A stretch of DNA of 64,000 nt, from NCBI GenBank assembly GCA_026770025.1, contig JAMXDE010000009.1:248001-312000 (forward strand), read 5' to 3'. The stretch is from Craspedostauros australis (Eukaryota > Bacillariophyta > Bacillariophyceae > Mastogloiales > Achnanthaceae). Below the pieces are notes generated by a model that was given only the letters and a program-made list of their open reading frames with translations, was not told the origin of the DNA and did not search any database. Positions 46,136 to 56,858 of this stretch are shown here, in pieces (position 1 is the stretch's first letter; each line of letters opens with the position of its first letter). Made by a program: the position numbers and the translations under genes.

Positions 46136-46579
46136 TCACAATTGAAAAGAGTTGGATTTGTCATTGGCGAATCCAAATGCTCCAACATTGTTTGTTGTGT
46201 AGCCAAGCAGTGTATCATTTTGTACAAGTGCAAATGCAAGCGCAAGTGGATAGTGCTGTGGATACCATACAATCCCCAGAGTGATTGTGAGGCGTTGTCC
46301 AAGTATTGTTTGTGTTCGCAGCGTTTGCCGCAGTTGCGATCGGAGGGATGTTTCGCGCCAAAATTGAACACCATCTGCACCAACACAAACAGTGGCGACA
46401 GACAACACCGCGACAACTGTGGGCAAGCCGTTCCGACGCGCAGTGACAACAACACTCGTCCAAGCAGAGCAGAACAGTTGGCATGCTCTGGTGTTGATGC
46501 ATTTACATAACAGAGCGGCAACAACGATCCCAACCGTGGTGAGAACAAGAATAGAATACAGAGCACTCTCTTCCACAAC
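46136..46579. other. Intergenic region between tandem genes
   Basis: About 440 bp lie between the PP2C stop and the ATG of the ZGRF1-like gene, with CAAATGCAAGCGCAAG-type short repeats near 46230. No gene is supported. Confidence 0.45.
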
Positions 46580-48364
46580 ATGGGTCCTGATGTATCGTCA
46601 CCAGCAGCACAAAGCATACCAGCAGACCCACACCAACATCAGCAGCAGCATCGCTATCACCATGATGACGAACAGCAGCAACAACAACAGCAGCACGATT
46701 CTGCGAGTACGGCTGCACCGAGATCATACCTCTTCGACTCTGCAGACACTGCGATACATGACTATGAGGGGCCATTCAGCTTCCATCACCATCCACAGTC
46801 ACCACCACAGCCACCACCACTGGCAGCAATAGCAACAGCAACAGCAGCAGACACCAATGACATGGCACATGAGTCAAGCACCGGTCCTGCAAACCCATAC
46901 GCTCGTTCCAGCAACAACACGAGCATGGCAGTGCATGCACACACTAATAGTGCATCAGTAACCACTGTCAACAACAACAACAACAACAACAACAACTCCC
47001 AACAAAAACGACAATTCGAGTGCCTCTACACAAAGCACAAGACCCAAAAGCGCAAGATCTGGCATGACGGACGGCTGGTCATCTCCGGCATTCGTGCTCT
47101 GCTGTATTCCGCCGATCCAACACCAGGCACGGGAGATCCGAGGCTGGATCAGTGCGAGATCACGCCCATGCAACGGCAGTGCATCCTTGCCAATCCAGAA
47201 GATCATTCCGAGCTGGAGTCGGATCAATTTCTCATTCAGATCGAGGGGCCGTGGGTGCCTCGCAATCGTACAACCACCGTGGCAACTTCTCTATCGAAAC
47301 GAAGACAACCCAATGCAACCACTACAATCGCCAATGGCATTGCCTCCACGCGTACCAGCAACACCAGAACGACGCAGATCGGGTTAACGCAGACTGGGAT
47401 GAAACGATTGCTGTCCAAGAAGTTCCAAAAACCAAAGGCCTTCATTCCAACTCAGGAATCCATCCACACCGGCAACAACCGCGAAGGCCGGCTGCGATCG
47501 ATCTTTGCGAACCGCAAGAGGCCGCTGCAGCCTGGCGAATTGCGACGCATGCATTATCGCAACGGCAGACCGCCGCAACATCGTCCCAATTCTGGGCAAC
47601 CGCAAAACCAGACCGCTGCTGCCGCCGTCCAGCCAACAGAGCATCGCACATCGTCCAACCCGTATCGTCGGCGGCAAAATGCCAGCGCGCACGCTCCTCG
47701 CCAACAACCTCCTGAGGAACGACAGACGATTCCCAATCACCCACAGCAAGAAGATGCGGATCATTCCCATCGGTTTCGCCAATTTGGCGCGCAGCAAGCT
47801 GTTGCGCAACAGCAGATGCAAGGACGGAGGGATGTGGAGCAGTTCGCAGCACAGCCGGATGGCACGAGGCAGGACGGTCCACGGAACATTCCTCAGCACC
47901 AACAGCAACAGCAGCAGCAACAGCAGCAACAACGACCATTCGCAAAGAACAACGCCAATTCAGACGGAACAGATGAACCGCCACAGAAGCAATCGGCGTT
48001 GTTCACGACAAATGACTTCAACGAGAACAGCTTTTACGGTGAGGAAGAAGAGGAAGAACAAGACGATGATGACAACGTTGGGATGCCGTTTGCGGGTGGA
48101 ATTCCTTTGTTCGACACTCCAGCTGGATTTTCAATGGGTCAGCCAGATGGAGTGAACGGCGTAACGAACAACTTCCAACCACAGCAACACCATGTGTCCG
48201 ATGAGACTCAGGCAAGCCGGGATGTTTCAGGTAATCGCCAACAGGATGCTGCATCCGAAACGACGACGCCGCAATCGAGACCGTCGTCAATCAATGCGTC
48301 GCCTCCGAACACGCAGGTCAAGCGGGATCTGATGGCTTGGTTTGGCGAGGCGCCACCTCCATGA
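46580..48364 (+). CDS. ZGRF1/Mte1 N-terminal domain (DUF2439) protein
   Basis: This 594-residue protein starts at an ATG. A Gln/His/Asn-rich head is followed at about residues 142-220 by a domain matching DUF2439: KRQFECLYTKHKTQKRKIWH, DGRLVISGIRALLYS and SELESDQFLIQIEGPW. This domain defines yeast Mte1, fission yeast Dbl2 and the N-terminus of human ZGRF1, which bind FANCM/Mph1-type helicases and act at D-loops and telomeres. The helicase and GRF zinc-finger parts of ZGRF1 are absent, so it is of the Mte1 type. The rest is basic, Gln-rich and then acidic (EEEEEQDDDDN). A short VKRDLMAWFGEAPPP motif ends the protein. The role in recombination is inferred from the domain only. Confidence 0.85.
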   Translation: MGPDVSSPAAQSIPADPHQHQQQHRYHHDDEQQQQQQQHDSASTAAPRSYLFDSADTAIHDYEGPFSFHHHPQSPPQPPPLAAIATATAADTNDMAHESSTGPANPYARSSNNTSMAVHAHTNSASVTTVNNNNNNNNNSQQKRQFECLYTKHKTQKRKIWHDGRLVISGIRALLYSADPTPGTGDPRLDQCEITPMQRQCILANPEDHSELESDQFLIQIEGPWVPRNRTTTVATSLSKRRQPNATTTIANGIASTRTSNTRTTQIGLTQTGMKRLLSKKFQKPKAFIPTQESIHTGNNREGRLRSIFANRKRPLQPGELRRMHYRNGRPPQHRPNSGQPQNQTAAAAVQPTEHRTSSNPYRRRQNASAHAPRQQPPEERQTIPNHPQQEDADHSHRFRQFGAQQAVAQQQMQGRRDVEQFAAQPDGTRQDGPRNIPQHQQQQQQQQQQQRPFAKNNANSDGTDEPPQKQSALFTTNDFNENSFYGEEEEEEQDDDDNVGMPFAGGIPLFDTPAGFSMGQPDGVNGVTNNFQPQQHHVSDETQASRDVSGNRQQDAASETTTPQSRPSSINASPPNTQVKRDLMAWFGEAPPP

Positions 48365-48729
48365 TTCTGCGTTACAGCCATGCAATCTGTTCCACTCTAT
48401 TCTACTCCACATTGCCGTGTATAGCTGTGCAGGAGTTCTGTACACACCAGTAGAGTCGACGTCTGTATGGATAAAGTAAAACATTATTTAGTGCAGTTGT
48501 TTGGAGCGTCTTGTTTGATTGCATGAACACCGTGTACTCGCAATTCGTGTGTTCTCTGGAGGACCTATGAATCGCTGCATTGTCTTCATTGGCAGCCTCG
48601 AGTGAACTTTCTTCTTCTAGTTGCTTGCTTGCTTGCTTTCTTTCTTCATACAATATTATCTAAAGGAACATTCTCGTATCATGTCCTCGCAAAATGTTTG
48701 CGTTGACCTGAGAGATCGGTCGGATTTGA
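48365..48729. other. Convergent intergenic region
   Basis: These 365 bp lie between the stops of the ZGRF1-like and MATE genes, with a CTTG/CTTT repeat near 48620-48645. Nothing else is seen. Confidence 0.45.
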
Positions 48730-51700
48730 TCAGTGCATGTGCGACGATTCTTTGTCCTCGTCGAGGTTTGAGTCAGCCTCATCATCGTTGTCTTCGTCAC
48801 CTTCATCAATCCCATCTTCATCGCCGTAATCATATTCATCATCATCATCTTCGTCGTCATCATTCTCAAAATCATCCAAATCCAACCCTTCCAGGCCGGC
48901 CAACGCGTCTTCGTCTTCATCGAGCGGCGTGCTGATTTCTTGCATGGTCCTGGCCAGTCGTTCCCAATCCGATCGCAGCACGACGTAGGATAGCGTGCAG
49001 GCAGCGGTGGCGTAGCCGACAGTGATGGCGCCGACGACGGCGTTGAGATCGAGGAAGAAGCCAAAAATGACGATCAAGGCGATGGGCATGGCGACCAGCC
49101 AACGCGAGAAGAACATCATGATGGTGGCAAGGCGGAATCTGCCTTGCGCGCCAATGAGGGACCATGAGATCTGCGAGAAGGCCATCGTGATGTTGGCGAT
49201 TCCGAGGAGGCCGATGGTGTCGTTGAGGAGGTGCTGGATGGTGCGGTCGGAGGTGAGGAGGACGGCGATGGGACGCCCGGCCATGTAGAGGATGGAGGTG
49301 GCGATCAGCGACCCGACGATGGACATCCACATGATCTTGTTGGCCAGTTTTCTGGAGCGGCTGGCATTTGGGATGGAGAGGAGGTAGGCGACGCGGATGG
49401 CCGCGGCTTCTCCGATGCCTTCCGTGGAGGCTTCCAGGATCTCCCACACATTCCCCAGCAACGCCCAGGTGGCGACCTCGGCCGGACCGAGGTACTGGAG
49501 GAAGATGGTGAGCAGTTCCCATTCGCCGAATTCCAGGAAGGTTCCGATGAGCAAGGGGACGGTGGAGGTCGCCATGATGACGAACGAGGAGAAGTTGTGG
49601 TAGAGCGCAAAGGATTGCAGCAGGCCCTTGCGGAATGGCTTCATCCAGCCTTTTGCGACGGGGTATAAGATCTTGATCATCGCCGCCGCGATGCCGATGA
49701 GGAGCTGCGTGTATCCCACGACAGTGAGGTCGGCACCGTGCTTGAATCGGGTGATGCAGGCGATGGTGATCATGGAGAAGAGGTGGGAGAAGAAGTCGAT
49801 GACGGACTCGAAGTGCTCGTGACCGCAGATGTGGAAGACCACGGTGAAGGTCCGCCCGATGGCCTGGATGAGGTAATGGAACAGAATGACCTTGGTGTAG
49901 TCCGCAGCGATATCGGCAATGGCGGATGACTGCACGAGCCACTCGACGACGTCGCCCATGTAGATCATCCAGATGACGACAAGCGGTGAGCAGAGGAGTA
50001 TCTGCAGGACGACCGCGAGCTGCACGCACTGGCCGCTGACGATTGCTGCGTTGGGTTCTCCGGAGTAGATGGCTTGCTGCACGAATGCCGAGAGCGCGTC
50101 GATGACCGCACCGGCGACTTGCTCGATCGTGAGGCGCGCAAAGAGGACCACGAGAAGGAAGGCCACCATCTCGTTGGATCCCAGGTAGTTGGAGATGAAT
50201 GCGACCGTGATGAGCCGGAAGAGCGGTTCTGCCATGGCGCCAATGGTCAGCGGCAGCGCGAGGCGGAAGATACGGCCGCTCTCGTCGTCGATCTCCGCAA
50301 TCTCGAACATGGCCTCGACGGCCGAGGTCATGCAACCGAGCTTGACGCCGTAACCGGAACGGAAGACGGGCTTGGTGGGTGCGTCATCGTCCTGAACGCC
50401 CATGAAGATGTTGCCGCGGCCTGGATCATCCGCATCCGCGGCATCGTTGGGAGTGATGTCATCGACGATGGAGGGCATGATGGATGGCTCGCTGCCTGTG
50501 AGCGTGGAGAATGATCCCGTGCGGCTGAGGCGACCCACGACGAACCGGTTGCCGTGCAGCTGATGCCGCTGCGAGCCCATCGAGAGCCGGCGCAGCATGG
50601 AGGGATGCACCACGACGCCTGCTGGGCTGGGGTCCTGCACGAGCATACCGTTCGCGACGTCGCTCATGGTGCCGTTGCGGGCCTGACCTGGGTGGCGGCG
50701 CAGGTGCTGGATGTGTCGCGGGGTCGATCCATCAGCAGCCTGGCCAGCTCCACGATGGTGCATGTCCCATGACTTCATGCTGAAGGACTCGCTTCGGATG
50801 GCATTGCGGATGGTGTCCACGCGGCCAATGGGCCTCCTCGTCTTCCAACGTCGTCCGTTGACATCCCAAATGCCAGCCGGGATGCGCGTGATGCTGTGGC
50901 CGCTGCTATGAACACTCTGGCGTTGGTTGTTCGACGCTTGCTGTTGTTGTTGTTGTTGTTGCGACTGCAGCTGCGAACGCGATCCCAAGGCCCCCTTCGT
51001 GCGCAGCTTCTGACCTTGACGAGAGTGCAGCCTGGATGTGGTAGCGACGCTGGGAACTGTACTTGGCGGCCTCCTGTTGGGTGCATCCAACCTTGTTCTG
51101 CCAGCAGCTCCTGTCGAGCTTTGGATGCGGCTGTGACGCCTCAGCATGGCCGAGCCGGACAGCTGCGATGTGAAGTCGGGATCCTGGTCTGGGTATTCAG
51201 CGGATGCAACACGGTCCAATCCACGAAAGACAAAGCCCAATGCGCTCGAAGCCGCTGACGAACGGCGCCTTGTTCGTTGCTCCAGATGAGAAGTTGAAGC
51301 TTGGCCCATGGCTGATCCTGGCTTTGCTCCGTCTGCCTGGTGTGCGGCGTTGCCGTTGTTGTTGTTGCTGGTAGCGTTGTTGCTGGTGGTAGCGGTGCTG
51401 TTCTTATGAGTTGTGAAGGCACGACTTCCGTTTGGTCTTGAGTCCACGCTGCGCTCACTGCGCGTTCTGGTCATCGATGACACCACATTGGGAAGCGGTG
51501 GCACTTGCTTGTTGGCGTGATGTTGTTGATGTTGTTGTTGTTGCCTCGAGGATCTGCGGGTGGCTGGCATGGGCTCTGGTGCGGTCTCCTCAGCCCCCAG
51601 AGAAGAGTGGCCTTCGGACTCCGTCTGGTTCGTGATGTCGCTGGTTTTGTGCGCATTCTGCTGTTCATCACCATGCTGCCTTCCGGCATGGTGGTTGGCG

Positions 51701-51963
51701 TCAGCACCGCCTGCATCCCAAGCCTGTTGTTGCTGCTGCTGCTGCTGCAACTGAAGCTGCTCTGCCTTCTTGGCATCCAGCTCTGCTTCCGCTGCCGCCT
51801 CTTCGGCTATGCGCTCGAAGTGCTGTCCCAACCGCACCAAAGGAACTATGAGCAGCAACGCAACGCAGGTGTAGGCCACCACGAAGGCGTAGAAGGGTGC
51901 TCCCGTTTCGTTTGCCTCCACGATGTATTGCGGGAACGCGTCCGTTGTGATCGTTGAAGGCAT
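48730..51963 (-). CDS. MATE-family transporter with long N-terminal extension
   Basis: The first ATG (51963) gives 1077 residues; the frame continues upstream only through a TTG. Residues about 564-1005 form the MATE core (12 membrane helices), beginning IFRLALPLTIGAMAEPLFRL and including a VWEILEASTEGIGEAAAIRV block and repeated inverted halves. MATE proteins export organic cations, citrate or drugs using Na+ or H+ gradients. Typical members are about 450-550 residues. Here the N-terminal 560 residues add one membrane segment near residues 20-40 (GAPFYAFVVAYTCVALLLIV), a Gln-rich coiled stretch and a long Ser/Arg/Asn-rich disordered region. The C-terminus is strongly acidic (Asp/Glu run). 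The substrate cannot be told. Confidence 0.9.
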   Translation of the reverse strand: MPSTITTDAFPQYIVEANETGAPFYAFVVAYTCVALLLIVPLVRLGQHFERIAEEAAAEAELDAKKAEQLQLQQQQQQQQAWDAGGADANHHAGRQHGDEQQNAHKTSDITNQTESEGHSSLGAEETAPEPMPATRRSSRQQQQHQQHHANKQVPPLPNVVSSMTRTRSERSVDSRPNGSRAFTTHKNSTATTSNNATSNNNNGNAAHQADGAKPGSAMGQASTSHLEQRTRRRSSAASSALGFVFRGLDRVASAEYPDQDPDFTSQLSGSAMLRRHSRIQSSTGAAGRTRLDAPNRRPPSTVPSVATTSRLHSRQGQKLRTKGALGSRSQLQSQQQQQQQQASNNQRQSVHSSGHSITRIPAGIWDVNGRRWKTRRPIGRVDTIRNAIRSESFSMKSWDMHHRGAGQAADGSTPRHIQHLRRHPGQARNGTMSDVANGMLVQDPSPAGVVVHPSMLRRLSMGSQRHQLHGNRFVVGRLSRTGSFSTLTGSEPSIMPSIVDDITPNDAADADDPGRGNIFMGVQDDDAPTKPVFRSGYGVKLGCMTSAVEAMFEIAEIDDESGRIFRLALPLTIGAMAEPLFRLITVAFISNYLGSNEMVAFLLVVLFARLTIEQVAGAVIDALSAFVQQAIYSGEPNAAIVSGQCVQLAVVLQILLCSPLVVIWMIYMGDVVEWLVQSSAIADIAADYTKVILFHYLIQAIGRTFTVVFHICGHEHFESVIDFFSHLFSMITIACITRFKHGADLTVVGYTQLLIGIAAAMIKILYPVAKGWMKPFRKGLLQSFALYHNFSSFVIMATSTVPLLIGTFLEFGEWELLTIFLQYLGPAEVATWALLGNVWEILEASTEGIGEAAAIRVAYLLSIPNASRSRKLANKIMWMSIVGSLIATSILYMAGRPIAVLLTSDRTIQHLLNDTIGLLGIANITMAFSQISWSLIGAQGRFRLATIMMFFSRWLVAMPIALIVIFGFFLDLNAVVGAITVGYATAACTLSYVVLRSDWERLARTMQEISTPLDEDEDALAGLEGLDLDDFENDDDEDDDDEYDYGDEDGIDEGDEDNDDEADSNLDEDKESSHMH

Positions 51964-52987
51964 GTTGTCGCTGTTGTTGTTGTCGCTGTTGTTGTTGTTA
52001 TTGTACTCTGTTGCTGTTGCTGCTGTTGCCTTCACTGATTGTCGCGGTGTGCTGAGAGAGTGACGCTTGATGCCTCTGATGCTTCTTGCTTGATGGGTCG
52101 GGATTGGTTGAATCGGTTGTTGTTCTTGCTGCTGTCGAAAGTGCTGTGGAAGAGCCGTTTCTTGGTACAATTCCCTCCACGACGCAAGGCGCTGCTCTGG
52201 AATACGAACAGAATGGAGCCAAAACAGGGGCGCGAGTGGATGGTGCGCTTGCGTCTTGTTTGGTTTCTCCCTCTCGTGGGTGTCTTCTGATCTCTCGACT
52301 CGAATTAGCACTCCTTTGATGTCAACGTCTGTTGCTGTTGCTCTTGGTATTAACTTCCGAGAAGACTTCCGTTCTGCTGATGACTTCGGTATCCACGATG
52401 TTGCGAATGACGACGAGGGCAACGATGATGATGATGATGATGATGCGTTTGTGTTTGTTCTGTTTGCGGAAGCAGCTCTGCCCCCAACCAGACAAGAACC
52501 ACATCAACACGAGATGCTCCCTGCCAAAACGGCAACGACAAGGAAAGGAACAGCCTCACCATCGTCACGTTGTTGTTTCCTGCTCAGGCACGGAAGCGCA
52601 TGTGGTTGTCAATTGCACGTGCTTCTAGTACCCACACTTTTTGCACGATTCAATGCAGTCGACTCGATCGACAAACAAAGAAGTCTAACAATCTGCTGAA
52701 CCATCTTCGGCCTGTTCCAATCACTTCGTATCAACACCGTGCTCTGCTCAATCATTTGTTCAGACAGAGTGCCACCCAAGGGCGCTTGCCTCATCATCAC
52801 ACCGCCCGTACTGTCTGGAGCAGATTGCTCTCTGTAGTATTATAGATTAATGTATTCCATTACAGTTGGATTGCACGAGTATTACTCTGCAGTATTCGGC
52901 CATGACACGCTTCATGACACCGCCAGTTGTGGCACATGTGGGGGGGATGCACGCAAAGCGCGGTGCACCCCGTATTAAGTAACGCTT
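51964..52987. other. Region between MATE start and the four-TM gene end
   Basis: About 1 kb holds the 5' leader and promoter of the MATE gene, which includes AAC/GTT-rich repeats next to its ATG and a (GAT)n run near 52428-52446. The left half was read by a non-ATG frame and was not accepted as coding. Confidence 0.45.
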
Positions 52988-55027
52988 CTACAGCGCCGAC
53001 ATGAAGAGATTGTGTCCGTACCCAAAGTACAGTATCGCGCCGCAGATCGTGATGATGATGATGTTGTAGACGGACAGGATGCCCGTGTCATCGGGCGTCC
53101 AGTTGCAAAAGTAGGTGACGAAGGATTGATGCAGAGCGGATTCATGATTGACCGTGGCGAAGTACTCTTCGACGGCGAAGCATGTGGCCTCCTGCACGCT
53201 GGAGGGATTGGGTTCTTCGGCCGGCAGCATGGCGAACTGTCGGGCGCGTTCGATGACGGGCGAGTAGAAGAAGGTCCAGACGACCTTGTCCATGGATGCG
53301 ACGACGGCGTGCGTGAAGAAGTGCGACGCCGCGATGTAGACGACGTAGAAGGAGACGAGGGCCAGCACGCCGAACAGCAGCTTGTGTTGCTTGACGTACC
53401 GAATCAGCTTGGCATCCCAGTATCCCAGCTTGGCGCGGTTGTGCAGCTCCAATTTGGCGGCGTCGTAGTGGCTGGCATTCAATCCGTAGCACCAGTACCA
53501 GATGTATCCGGTGCACCGCATGAGGCACAGGCCGACGGCTCCCAGCATGAGGTGGAAGTAGTTCTTGAACATGGCTTCGGCAGCGTCGTCGAGTTCCTCC
53601 GCACTGCCGGGGGCCGGACATGTGAGGATCAACAGTGACTCCACATCGGCGCTCTCGAAGTACGGTCGGGCTCTGCGTTCCAGCTGCCAAACGCCATGCG
53701 TGATCAAATCGTAGAGCGCAAGATTGCCCAACGTGTAAACGACGATCATGAAGATCATCGGGATGCCATGGTACACCTCGAACAGCAGCGAATGCTGTAT
53801 GCGGGTGAGTCGAATGCGGATTGGAGCACGGTTGTTCCGCCTGTGTTGGGCACGGAGGTCCCATTCCGCCTGTTCGAAGCCCAGCAACTCGGCCACGCCG
53901 CGTTCCTTGGGCGTGAGGTCGGCCCATGGCCTGCTGGCGGCCGAGATCATCTTGTTCTGATCGAGTTGCTGCTGCTGCTTCCATTTGCTTGCGGCTTTCG
54001 TGGGAGTGTCTGGAGTACCATCTGCCGTCGCTGTAGCCGTAGCTGTAGCCGTCGCTGTAGCCGTCGTCGGATCCGCGTTGCGTCGTGCCACGTTGAAGGA
54101 GACAAGCCGCTGCCACATCGTGGCCCTGGGTTTGCGGACGCCGTTGATCATGGCATTGAGCTGCCTCGCCTTGTGCGGATCGTACTTGTCGACGAAGGCG
54201 CAAAACTGATTCCGCGATATCTGCCTCGCATCCATCTCCGAACCCCACAACATGTCGGTGTAGACGGAGCTGGTGTGGGACGTGATCTTGCGGATGCTGC
54301 GATTGCGCCGTGAAAATTGACCGTCGAGGCCTCCCGACAACCGGTCCTGCACGGCATCGACGTCGGCCGCATCGTTCTCGCTGTCGTCGCTGTGCGAGCA
54401 CCACGAATCGTCGTCGATGATATCACCGACGTTGTTGGCCGGCAGCAAGGAGGACTGGTGGCTGGCGCTGTCATCTTCAAAGATGAAGAGCTCCGAGTCG
54501 TGCTCCGTTGAGCTGTACGGAGACAGAACGGCGCTGGGCATCCCGTACCCGGCTTTCTGTCTCTCCGCGCGTGCATTCGCATCGTCCGCGCGTTGCTTGG
54601 CGGTGCGCTTGTTCGTAGCGGCGGTCGGGCGCGCAGCTGCCTTCATGTTGGAAGTGGTGACGATGGCAGGTTGCGCGAATGATGTGGCGATGACGGAGGT
54701 GGGAGACTTGGGAGACGGCGAGTCCTTCTTGTTGCTGTTCTTTCCCTTCGATCGCAGAATGTTGGTGAATCTGGAAGAGAGCTTGCCCTTCTTGGAACTG
54801 GAGACGGATGCCGCCGCGCGGGGCGATTCCGGCGGAGGTGGTTGTTGCATCGCGCGGGCGCCTGCCTTTGACGTGGGTGAGGGTGGTCCTGGATCCCTCA
54901 AACTGCGGCCGTTCATTTTGTAGGTCTCGCCCAGCGGTCGTTCCAAGGCCTTCCGACGGCGTTTGATGCGACGCTGTCGACGACGTTTGCGACGCTCCAC
55001 ACGCTGGCGCTGACGCAACTCATCCAT
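52988..55027 (-). CDS. Four-TM membrane protein with basic N-terminus
   Basis: The ATG at 55027, in a good context (CTCACCATGG), gives 679 residues; upstream the frame opens only at GTG. The N-terminus is extremely basic (MDELRQRQRVERRKRRRQRR), followed by Ser/Pro-rich disorder and an acidic patch. A (Thr-Ala)n stretch is coded by a 12-bp minisatellite near 54024-54065. A conserved-looking DLTPKERGVAELLGFEQAEW motif precedes four membrane segments: EVYHGIPMIFMIVVYTLGNL, FHLMLGAVGLCLMRCTGYIW, LLFGVLALVSFYVVYIAASH and YNIIIITICGAILYFGYG. I do not recognise the family. A CpG-depleted copy of the part coding the basic N-terminus lies at 60129-60222. Confidence 0.82.
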   Translation of the reverse strand: MDELRQRQRVERRKRRRQRRIKRRRKALERPLGETYKMNGRSLRDPGPPSPTSKAGARAMQQPPPPESPRAAASVSSSKKGKLSSRFTNILRSKGKNSNKKDSPSPKSPTSVIATSFAQPAIVTTSNMKAAARPTAATNKRTAKQRADDANARAERQKAGYGMPSAVLSPYSSTEHDSELFIFEDDSASHQSSLLPANNVGDIIDDDSWCSHSDDSENDAADVDAVQDRLSGGLDGQFSRRNRSIRKITSHTSSVYTDMLWGSEMDARQISRNQFCAFVDKYDPHKARQLNAMINGVRKPRATMWQRLVSFNVARRNADPTTATATATATATATADGTPDTPTKAASKWKQQQQLDQNKMISAASRPWADLTPKERGVAELLGFEQAEWDLRAQHRRNNRAPIRIRLTRIQHSLLFEVYHGIPMIFMIVVYTLGNLALYDLITHGVWQLERRARPYFESADVESLLILTCPAPGSAEELDDAAEAMFKNYFHLMLGAVGLCLMRCTGYIWYWCYGLNASHYDAAKLELHNRAKLGYWDAKLIRYVKQHKLLFGVLALVSFYVVYIAASHFFTHAVVASMDKVVWTFFYSPVIERARQFAMLPAEEPNPSSVQEATCFAVEEYFATVNHESALHQSFVTYFCNWTPDDTGILSVYNIIIITICGAILYFGYGHNLFMSAL

Positions 55028-55479
55028 GGTGAGTTTTGTTGCATCGTGTTCTTGGTGCACCTGCTTTTCAAACCAGATCTGGGGGTTCGCAGAGGGCCGA
55101 TTCTGCCTTTCAAACCAGAATCCTGGCCTCTCGGGGGCGGTCACAATCACAAAAAAACAGGCTCCAACGCAAACAGGACACCCCGCTGCGCGAAAACAAC
55201 ACGTGTTTCGTTTCCACCAATAGAGTACGACCTGCAGATCGTGTTCGACGCGCCAACGATAACACTGGTTGCGGAGTTTTGCGGGTGATAAGTCGTGTTA
55301 AAGTAGACTAAAATAGAGCACACCAAAAACCATCCAAACAACTGCTTATCATGTTATTTTTATCCCAACAACACACCATTTAAAATCAAAAACAGATAGT
55401 GCATTCGGACACTTGGCTATCGTTTATTCTGAATATCGAAGTTAAATTTATATGAACTTTATTTTGAAAGTCGTTTTGG
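55028..55479. other. Upstream region of the four-TM gene
   Basis: This contains two copies of a CTTTCAAACCAGA-type motif about 44 bp apart (near 55063 and 55107), otherwise AT-rich DNA. No gene is supported. Confidence 0.4.
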
Positions 55480-56620
55480 CTTGCTGTCTGTCATGTGGTG
55501 GATGCCACAAAATTCTGGGTGCCACCATGCTTCCCTCCCTTCAGCACCCAGGATCTTCATCATCATCCTGGCATTTCCATATTATGAGCACCACATTGGC
55601 TCCACATATCCCCCATCTATCCACTCCATGAATCACTCCAAGTTGGATGCGCATCTCATACTCCAAAGTCTCCCTGCACTGAAACTGAGCGATTTCGCAA
55701 AACCGTTTTCGACGCGGACGCCATTCACATTTGGATCTGTATCTCGTCAATACGACCCTCGCAGCCCCTCCACATGCCCCTCATTCGTTCCCACATATCT
55801 TGGCGACACACTGATGCATTCATAATGGGTGGGGCGTTCATACCTCCAAAGGTACACCTCCATGTGATGATGTCATCATGCTGTTTTTTCGACCACCAAA
55901 AACAACCCTTTCATGTGCATCCCAGGCTGCAGCCTCTTCCAGACCTTTGTTTTTTCTGGCGCTTCATGCACCGATCCCTGAGTTAATTTTGAACACATCT
56001 TGAATAGGTGGCTTGGCGATTTGGGCAACTTGCCAATGGCACCCATCACCAGCGAAGCCACATGATGTGTGTGCCAACACCCACCAAAAAACTCTTGCCC
56101 TCCACTTGTTTCTTGCCCTTCGCACCTTCCAGGCTACCCCCGAGCCTCAAACTTCGTGGGAACATTCATCTCGTCCTCTTGGATGCGTCGTGCCCATCCA
56201 TAGTCGTTGGAATGGCCTGTGTATTCCAGGCAGAGACCGTATCCAACAAGCGGATTTTCCTCCGAATCGTGTCGTTTGCGCGTGGGTCTGCCACGGTCCC
56301 AAATCAACCACTCCGGCATCCCCCTCTCGCTCATCCATCAAAATTTCCATGGCGGTTCCGCCAATATGCTCAGATGTTGCACTGGGCCGCTGGTTGCCGC
56401 AGTGCCATTGATGCCGTTTGATGGATCTAGTGGAGTGTTGTCGTGTTTCGCCATTGTCGTGTTGCTGTGTTGTGTTTGGTGTTCTCAAACAGTTCTTGCT
56501 GTTGGGGGGCATGAAGAATACCCAGAATTCTACTGTGCATCTCGAACAAGCTCCTCCTGTTTCTCTGCTGCTTGTAGTTGTCGCTTGTAAAACAATGTAG
56601 AATGGCTGTGACCCTCCCAC
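55480..56620 (-). mobile_element. Probable decayed DNA-transposon remnant
   Basis: On the minus strand, protein-like pieces fall in different frames: GYGLCLEYTGHSNDYG with VPTKFEARG (56134-56334), and ASLVMGAIGKLPKSPSHLF with KTKVWKRLQPGMHMKGL (55876-56061). They recall blocks around the catalytic region of piggyBac-like (DDE_Tnp_1_7) transposases of algae, but no catalytic triad is assignable. The frames are interrupted by several stops. No terminal inverted repeat was found. Confidence 0.25.
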
Positions 56621-56858
56621 ATGGGAGAGAGCACATTACAAGGCACCTTGCGACCATCCTCCCACGTTGCCCATGCTCTCCTGTGGTGCGCTGCGCCATG
56701 CTGTGCGTCGATAGCTGGTGATGTGGTGCACCATGTCACTGTCCTTGTGTTTCTGGTGTGCATTGTGATTCAAGCTGGACAAGGTGGCTTGCGCATATGT
56801 TCGCCACCATCAGATCGCCTCCGCAATTTATGCTGCGAAAGGAGGTGACAAATTTGTG

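Noticed and set aside
51964-52422. Upstream extension of the MATE protein
   Set aside because: It opens at TTG; the sequence is Asn/Gln repeat leader.
55028-55150. Upstream extension of the four-TM protein
   Set aside because: It opens at GTG; the ATG at 55027 has a good context.
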